From positions 1-12,489 of the forward strand of contig JALLAP010002768.1 of NCBI GenBank assembly GCA_036939355.1: a stretch of 12,489 nucleotides of DNA, in the 5' to 3' direction. Positions 7,817 to 12,489 of this stretch are shown in pieces; position 1 is the stretch's first letter; each line of letters begins with the position of its first letter. The position numbers were made by a program, and so were the translations under genes. Under the pieces are notes generated by a model. It did no database searches and had not been told where the DNA came from. It saw nothing but the letters and a program-made list of their open reading frames with translations. Source of the DNA: Thalassiosira profunda (Eukaryota; Bacillariophyta; Thalassiosirophyceae; Thalassiosirales; Thalassiosiraceae).

Positions 7817-10017
7817 CTAATCTGTTTTCTTGGTGGCTTCCTCGGCCTTCTCGTATGCCCGCAACAAGGCCAGTTGCGACTTCTTGTCCAGATTATCGAA
7901 GTCGATGTTCATATTTCCGTGCGCTGCCACCTTCTCAAACATCGGAGCGTGGACGATGTTTGCCTCGCCAAAGCTCCACAGTATCTGGGCACAATGTCTG
8001 TTGTCGTATGAATGCAAGTTGTCCAACGACATGATGTGGTCTGCCACTTTCTGGAATAGCTCTGGGTTTGACATGCCAACCTTTGCATATGCCCACACGG
8101 TGTTGGATATCGCCTGAGGTTTGAACTTGTGCAGATTGTCAAGAGACGTGATGTGGTCTGCCACCTTCTGATACAGCTCTGGGTTTGATTGCTTTGCGGT
8201 TGCATGAGCCCACACAGTGTTGGCAAGAGCCTGCGTGTCAAATTTGTGCAGATTGTCGAGTGATACGATGTGATCTGCCACCTTCCGGAACAGCCGAGGA
8301 TTCGATTGTGTGGCGGTTGCAAATGCCCACAGTGTGTTGCCGATAGCTTGCGCGTCAAATTTGTGTAGGCTGTCCAGTGACATGATGTGGTTTGCTATCT
8401 TCTCGAAAAGCTTTGGATTTGTCTCTCCAGCCTTTGTGAAAGCCAACAGTATGTTGGACAACGCCTGTGGGTCAAACTTCCCCAAATGATTCAAAGAAAC
8501 GATGTGGTCAGCCACCTTCTCAAATAGTCGAGGAGACGAGACTCCAGCCTTCTCAAACGACCAAACTGTGTTGGCAAGCACTTGTGGGCCAAATTTGTGT
8601 CCAGCGACACGATGTGGTCAGCAACCTTCTCAAACAGCATTGGATTGGACTCTCCCGCCTTTGCGTAAGCCCACACCGTGTTCGATAGTTCTTGTGCGAT
8701 GAATTTGTGTAGGCTGTCCAGTGAAATGATGTGATCTGCCACCTTCCGAAACAACTTTGGATGTGACTCTCCAGCGGTTGCATAAGCCCAGACGGTATTG
8801 GAGAGCGCTTGAGGTTTGAATGCATTCAAGTTGTCAAGCGTAACAATGTGCTCGGCCACCTTCTGAAACAGCTTTGGATGAGACACGTCAGCCTTCGTGA
8901 ACGCCAGCAGTATGTTGGATAACGCCTGTGCGTCAAACTTCCCCAAATGAGAACGATCCAATCCTACGATGTGATCCGCCACGCTATTGAATAATAATGG
9001 GTTCGAAGCCCCCACCTTTTCATACGACCACACCAGGTTGGAAATTCCTTGCGGCTCGAATTTTTTCAACAGAGGAATGCTCCTCTCCGCAATGCGATCG
9101 AGCAGTGCGGTTTCATCTTTCAGTATGCGATCGAGCAGCGCCGTTTCATCCTTCAGTACCGGCGCCTGGCCAACGATTGCATTTGCATAGGCTAAATTGG
9201 ACAGAAGGCGGGCATCGAACCTCCCAAGATGACGCGCAGAGGCGTTAGCAATCGTCTGGAATACCTTCTTTGTACCCGCCGGTTCAACCAAGACGTCATG
9301 CAGCACTTTGTGAGTCGAGCTCCTGTGCCGCGTTCGCCCCTGATTGTCGACTGCCTTCACGACTTTGGCAATGCCCAGCGCCGTTGGGGTCAGATCTCTG
9401 GGCCTAAAAGACCTAATGCCGGCCACGGTCTTCGTGAATATCGCCTTGAGATGGCGCTGCAGCAGCTCCTGCTCCTGCTCCTGCTCCAGTTGCATCCCCC
9501 CACTCTGACTGCTGTTTCCCCCGCGATGATACCGGATGAATTTTGCAACTAAAGTCCAAAAGGCAGCGATATCCCGCGGCGACATGTCGCCCAGATGCTC
9601 GTAGGCCAACTGAGCAATCTCCTCGACAGACTCGCAATTCCGCATGTCGGGGCCCCTCCTCCTTGCCTCCTTCGCCCCGGAATGAAGCCTCCGAGAGACA
9701 TTGGGCGTCGGTGCCAATGTGGGTGGTTGATACGGGGATACCGCGCCAATTATCGACACTAAATTTTCACTTGCAGCAATGGAAGCTCCGGAGGTGTTGA
9801 CAAATGTCGCCCACGTCCCTCCAACGAACATCCGCGACGAGAGGGCCGCGGATTGACGAAACAGGCGCGCCACCGTGACGTTGCCCCAAAGGTGCACATC
9901 ACGTGCACTTCGCGTCTCGCGGGGAAATCCGCCGCCAATAAAATTGACTCGTTGACCCGATAGCACTCCCCGCCCCTGCCGCCACGCTCGCAGGCCGCAC
10001 CAAGACGCGGTCGACAT
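7817..10017 (-). CDS. Organelle-type 39-residue helical-repeat protein (OPR-like), frame broken
   Basis: The first ATG after an in-frame stop (10099-10101) is at 10017; a TTG further upstream is ignored. The N-terminus (MSTASWCGLRAWRQGRGVLSG) is Arg/Ser-rich with no acidic residue for about 30 positions, which suits a mitochondrial presequence. Residues ~20-319 are weakly helical. From residue 320 there are ten tandem 39-residue units with the consensus F-[DK]-x-Q-A-L-S-N-T-V-W-A-Y-A-x-A-G-x-S-N-P-x-L-F-x-K-V-A-D-H-I, predicted helical pairs. Such repeats resemble octotricopeptide-like proteins that bind organelle RNA in algae; this role is inferred. No RAP domain is seen at the C-terminus, which ends in YEKAEEATKKTD. 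After D473 the frame shifts by -1: the repeat 4/5 junction is 7 nt short and the original frame would stop at 8491-8493. The downstream repeats remain well conserved, so the break is recent, an error, or bypassed. Confidence 0.72.
7892..9060 (-). repeat. Ten tandem 117-bp (39-residue) coding repeats
   Basis: The array spans 1169 bp. Ten units of 117 bp would be 1170; the first unit is two codons longer (+6) and the unit 4/5 junction is 7 bases short, which gives exactly 1169. Nucleotide similarity between units is high (for instance the DNLHKF and KVADHI codons), suggesting recent duplication or gene conversion. Confidence 0.9.
8590..8603 (-). other. Frame break between repeats 4 and 5, with an AAATTTG heptamer
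   Basis: The minus strand reads GAC ACA AAT TTG GCC in the upstream frame, whereas the repeat consensus continues in the -1 frame (CAC AAA TTT GGC CCA CAA). Between Asp473 and the next Phe there are 5 bases where other units have 12. A AAT TTG (8590-8596) fits the X XXY YYZ slippery pattern, though the same codons (AAA TTT G) occur in several intact repeats. Confidence 0.75.
9091..9156 (-). repeat. 33-bp in-frame tandem duplication
   Basis: Units 9091-9123 and 9124-9156 differ at four of 33 bases and encode LKDETALLDRI twice in a row, just before the 39-residue repeats. It adds eleven residues without a frame change and shows local slippage or duplication activity in this gene. Confidence 0.9.
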
Positions 10018-10134
10018 TGCAGTGGTGTCTGGCAACGCAACGTTTGAGCCGACGCTCCAACTCTTTTTCAAAGTACGACGTACATTTCCGGTAAGTACCT
10101 AAGTTGAACAGAAGATTTTTTGCAAATCCGAGAC

Positions 10135-10418
10135 CAAGGAAATTACACAGGGGCTAAATGGCTGTTGGCGCGCCCTTGCTTTCCCGTGCTTTGGCTGGCG
10201 GACCTTCTCTTGAAACGTTCGCAGTATCAATGTCACACTTTACTTAACTCCAATGACACTGCGAAGCCGGACGCATGCCAGACCAAATTCACGTGACCAG
10301 CGGGTTTGGTCAAACTCACGTGAACTTGGTCTGGCGTCGTCCACCAATGACACTGCGAACGTTTCAAGAGAAGGTCCGCGCCCACCCCCCGCCATTCAAC
10401 CCCTGTGTAATTTCCTTG
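10135..10418. repeat. Nested inverted repeat (three arm pairs)
   Basis: The arm pairs are 10135-10153 with 10400-10418 (19/19), 10198-10225 with 10352-10379 (28/28), and 10277-10296 with 10316-10335 (19/20). Spacers between blocks differ on the two sides (44 versus 20 bp, 51 versus 16 bp), so indels or rearrangement followed the inversion. The central loop is 10297-10315. Confidence 0.93.
10289..10323. promoter_or_regulatory. Pair of TCACGTGA palindromes
   Basis: Identical 8-bp palindromes at 10289-10296 and 10316-10323 contain the CACGTG core bound by bHLH and bZIP factors in plants and algae. They lie near the centre of the inverted repeat, equidistant from its inner arms. Binding is inferred from the motif alone. 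Confidence 0.5.
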
Positions 10419-10462
10419 CCGAGACCCGAGACGCTCTGCAAACACAGTGCAGCACTCACACC

Positions 10463-11688
10463 ATGAAGGTCTCCGCCGCCCTCTCCTTCCTCCTCCTCGC
10501 CCCGGCGACGGCCTTCCTGGCGCCCCGCCCTCCCGTGGCGTCCGTCGTCCGCGGCACATCGGCGCTGTTCACCTCGCCGGCCGCGTCGGACGGCTCCATC
10601 CTCGATGATACCCCGACTGACTCAGCGTCTTCGGTGGCCTCCCGCCGCGCCGTCCTCTCCCAAACCCTGGCCGCCACGGCCTCGTCCCTCCTCCTATCCA
10701 CCCTGGGTGCATCCGCGGCCAACGCCGCGGAGCCTGCTACTGTCGTGGTGGCGGGTGCCACGGGACAAACCGGCCGTCGGGTCCTCGAGCGCTTGGCAGG
10801 GCTTCCCAACACCAGCGTGATCGCCGGGGTGCGGAACGTGGACAAGGCCGAGAAGAGTTTGTCGGAGAGCAGCACCGTCGTGCGGGGGGCGATGGTCCAG
10901 AAGGTGCCCAGTTTGGACGCCGCGGGGGTGGAGCTGCGGAAATTGGACGGTGAGAGATGTTGTTTGTGCAATATGTGCATTTGATGCGCACAATGTCGCT
11001 GCGCTTACTTGTTTGGACACTTTTGGCTGAACGAAAGTTGCTCACCTTGCCGTTTCCTTCTCGCGCAGTGGCGGACACCACCGAGTCGATGGCCGCGGCC
11101 CTAGCCGGGGCGCAGTCCCTCGTCATCGCGGTGGGATTCGTCCCGGGGAACCCGCTCAAGATGAACGCGGTGGCGCACGAGGTGGACAACGTTGGCACGT
11201 GCAAGCTGATTGTGAGTATCTTTCATTGTCGATTGTGCGTTGATGTTATGGCTTGGATAAAATGGTTAACCCGAACTGCGCTTGGTGCCGGATAGGACGC
11301 CGCCAAAGCTGCGGGCGTGAAGAAGGTGGTCATGGTCTCCTCCATCCTCACCAACGGCCGCGCGTGGGGACAGGAGAAGTCGCCGGGATTCGTCGTCACA
11401 AATGCATTTGGAAATGTCTTGGATGAAAAGATCGTGGCGGAAAAGCACCTCCGCGCTTCCGGAATGGATTACACCATCGTGCGGCCGGGCGGATTGAAGG
11501 CCAAGCCGCCGACGGGCGCGTTGAAGATCAGCGGAGAGGACACCCTGAATGCGGGGGAGATTAGCCGGGACTTGGTGGCGGACGTGTGCGTGGCCAGCTT
11601 GACGGACAAGAAGGCGAGCAACAAGGTTCTGGAGATCATCGAGGACGAGGAAACGGGGCCGAAGGTGTTCAATGGGCTGAACATGTAA
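10463..11688 (+). CDS. Plastid NAD(P)-binding atypical SDR (NmrA/Tic62-like) with twin-arginine lumen-type presequence
   Basis: Join(10463..10949, 11069..11211, 11296..11688) gives 340 residues. Introns are 119 bp (GTGAGA...GCAG, phase 1) and 84 bp (GTGAGT...ATAG, phase 0). The ATG at 10463 begins a signal peptide (MKVSAALSFLLLAPATA) cleaved at A17|F18 in TAFLAP, an ASAFAP-type plastid import motif. A second targeting segment follows: SRR (60-62), a hydrophobic Ala/Leu stretch, and ANA|AEP near residues 86-91, the layout of a Tat thylakoid-lumen signal. The mature part is a Rossmann domain: TVVVAGATGQTGRRVLERL with GATGQTG at 98-104, VAD after the second strand, VVMVSS at 221-226 and YTIVRPGGL at 269-277. 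These match atypical SDRs such as Tic62-like and At2g37660-like proteins, which bind NADP. The Tyr of YxxxK is absent, only K255 remains (common in the group), so catalysis is uncertain. It is driven from the inverted-repeat promoter; its last 60 coding bases are duplicated after an N. Confidence 0.88.
10950..11068 (+). other. Intron 1 of the SDR gene
   Basis: Donor GTGAGA, acceptor CGCGCAG with a pyrimidine-rich tract. Phase 1: G10949 with TG at 11069 makes Val, and restores KLDVADTTES. Confidence 0.85.
11212..11295 (+). other. Intron 2 of the SDR gene
   Basis: Donor GTGAGT after ATT (Ile), acceptor GATAG before GAC (Asp). Phase 0. The join gives LIDAAKAAGVKKVVMVSS, the expected SDR helix and strand. 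Confidence 0.82.
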
Positions 11689-11773
11689 TGACTTGCTGCA
11701 NCTGGAGATCATCGAGGACGAGGAAACGGGGCCGAAGGTGTTCAATGGGCTGAACATGTAATGACTTGCTGCA
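11629..11773 (+). repeat. Exact 72-bp direct duplication flanking a single N (assembly seam)
   Basis: Bases 11629-11700 and 11702-11773 are identical, separated only by N at 11701. The unit covers the last codons, stop and first 12 bases after the SDR gene. This is the usual look of two contigs with unmerged overlapping ends joined by a placeholder, not a biological repeat. The gene is intact up to its first stop. Confidence 0.92.
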
Positions 11774-12148
11774 GATTGCATCTTGCTGGTGGTACACGAT
11801 AGAACAAGCAACACGCCAGCGAAGCGATAGGCAGCCGAGTGAATCAGGCCTAGAAATTATCGTGCTAGCAACTCCGAATTCAATGCTACCCACCGGGCAA
11901 CACTGCCACCCTCCAACAACTTGCTGTGCTTCTTGCTTCTCAACACCATACATACTTACGACGTAAATAAGTACGTATGTACTTGAATCAAGACACCTGT
12001 CTCAACCATCTGGACCACTGAATTTGGCGTTCGGGTTGGCAACCCGAAGCCGAGATCGGAGTTCGCCTTCCTCTCCGCTCTTGCATCTTGTCATCGTCGG
12101 CATCATGCCCGCCGAGCTCATAAATTTCACAAGCCTCATCGATAAACC
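11774..12148. promoter_or_regulatory. Intergenic region upstream of the B12D-like gene
   Basis: These 375 bp have no supported gene. They hold the 3' flank of the SDR, a stem-loop at 11947-11979 and a TATA-like CATAAATTT around 12119-12127, some 25-30 bp before the ATG. The opposite-strand frame 12002-12229 shows no family feature. Confidence 0.5.
11947..11979. repeat. Stem-loop near the SDR/B12D intergenic boundary
   Basis: Arms CATACATACTTA (11947-11958) and TAAGTACGTATG (11968-11979) pair at 11 of 12 positions around a 9-base loop. The left flank shares ACACCATAC-TAC-TACGAC with 4407-4426. It could be a transcript-end structure or a binding site. Confidence 0.5.
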
Positions 12149-12489
12149 ATGAACGCCCTCCGCCCGTCCCTCTCGAGAGCCGCCAAGCAGGCCATGGCGC
12201 GCAGATTCAAGTCCGCCCCCGCCTACCAACCCAAGTCCATCGACTGGACGAACATGGAGCGCAAGACATGGAACTTCAAGAAGGATTGGCTGTCAGATCC
12301 GAGTACATACCCAATCTTCGTCATCATGGGCTGTGCCGTGACCTTCTGCACCGGAGCCTCCCTCAACGCCCTCTTCCGCTACAAGGACGTGACGATCAAC
12401 CCCGCGAAGCGCAACTCCAAGCTGCAAACGTGGGGCGACGAAAAGGTCCCCTCGCGGCTGGAGCAGGCGATCAGCTGGAACGCGTACGG
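12149..12489 (+). CDS. B12D/MLRQ-type mitochondrial complex I subunit (3' partial)
   Basis: An open frame of 113 codons runs off the window with no stop yet. The first ~25 residues (MNALRPSLSRAAKQAMARRF) are Arg/Ala/Ser-rich and lack acidic residues, as in a mitochondrial presequence. A single membrane span follows: DPSTYPIFVIMGCAVTFCTGASLNALF, with the conserved DPSTYP and the FRYKDVTINPAKR segment typical of the B12D/NDUFA4 (MLRQ) family, small accessory proteins of respiratory complex I or of the respiratory chain generally. The ATG is the first in frame after the TATA-like element and sits in AAACCATG, a good context. The region after the family core (KLQTWGDEKVPSRLEQAISWNAY) is longer than plant B12D proteins and may be lineage-specific. 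Confidence 0.85.
   Translation, partial: MNALRPSLSRAAKQAMARRFKSAPAYQPKSIDWTNMERKTWNFKKDWLSDPSTYPIFVIMGCAVTFCTGASLNALFRYKDVTINPAKRNSKLQTWGDEKVPSRLEQAISWNAY

Larger units (their letters stand above)
10018..10462. promoter_or_regulatory. Quasi-palindromic divergent promoter region
   Basis: The 445 bp between the start codons of the repeat protein (minus) and the SDR (plus) contain three nested pairs of inverted blocks in mirrored order. The outer pair is 19 bp perfect, the middle pair 28 bp perfect, and the inner pair 20 bp with one mismatch. The inner arms each carry TCACGTGA (G-box/E-box type). CCAATGACACTGCGAA occurs twice in direct orientation (10250-10265 and 10344-10359), each with a CCAAT box. 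Each gene therefore has a similar set of elements in its own 5' flank, which fits a duplicated-and-inverted promoter or a remnant of a foldback/MITE-like element. Confidence 0.7.

Noticed and set aside
7892..9060. Regular ~117-bp repeats as a possible CRISPR or satellite array
   Set aside because: The repeats stay in one coding frame (apart from one break), have no spacers, and encode a consistent helical unit.
10018..10071. TTG start at 10071 for the repeat protein
   Set aside because: A eukaryotic nuclear gene would use ATG; the first in-frame ATG is 10017 and gives a plausible presequence.
10253..10462. N-terminal extension of the SDR frame to 10253
   Set aside because: It would bury the signal peptide behind about 70 residues and run through the inverted repeat; the ATG at 10463 gives a proper signal peptide and TAFLAP cleavage site.
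11702..11773. Second copy of the SDR 3' end as a tandem gene fragment
   Set aside because: The copy is exact and abuts a single N, which points to an assembly join, not a biological duplication.

Overview
This window looks like nuclear DNA from a photosynthetic stramenopile, most likely a diatom or a close ochrophyte relative. The reasons are: (i) spliceosomal introns of about 75-119 bp with GTGCGT/GTGAGT-type donors and AG acceptors; (ii) a signal peptide followed by an ASAFAP-like motif (TAFLAP), the import signal of secondary red plastids; (iii) eukaryote-specific families (PA-TM-RING ubiquitin ligase, exostosin/GT47, B12D-type complex I subunit, repeat-rich organelle RNA-binding type protein). 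I saw no rRNA, tRNA, CRISPR array or recognisable transposase.

Layout: <1-1926 (+) is the 3' part of a PA-TM-RING E3 ligase in three exons. It converges on 2017-4191 (-), a long, mostly disordered secreted or plastid-directed protein that holds a segment resembling the peripheral subunit-binding (E3-binding) domain of 2-oxoacid dehydrogenase complexes. A 664-bp divergent intergenic region leads to 4856-6304 (+), a GT47 glycosyltransferase. Its stop overlaps the ATG of a small acidic/basic ORF (6301-6708, +) in an ATGA arrangement. Next is a sulfotransferase-like gene (about 6831-7774, +) whose 5' end and central frame cannot be resolved. It converges, with only a 42-bp gap, on 7817-10017 (-), a protein of ten 39-residue helical repeats whose frame is broken by a 7-nt deficit between repeats 4 and 5. 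The intergenic region 10018-10462 is a nested quasi-palindrome shared by that gene and a plastid NAD(P)-binding SDR (10463-11688, +, three exons) that also carries a twin-arginine lumen-type signal. After it comes a single N flanked by an exact 72-bp duplication, almost certainly an assembly seam. The last gene (12149->12489, +) is a B12D/MLRQ-type mitochondrial complex I subunit, cut by the window end.

The genes do not form a pathway. Several are organelle-directed (plastid SDR, plastid or secretory PSBD-like protein, mitochondrial B12D, probable mitochondrial repeat protein) and two or three belong to the secretory system (GT47, PA-TM-RING, sulfotransferase-like). The most unusual signals are the inverted-duplicated divergent promoter, the orphan PSBD-like segment, the SDR with a Tat-type presequence, and the broken or oddly spliced repeat and sulfotransferase-like genes.
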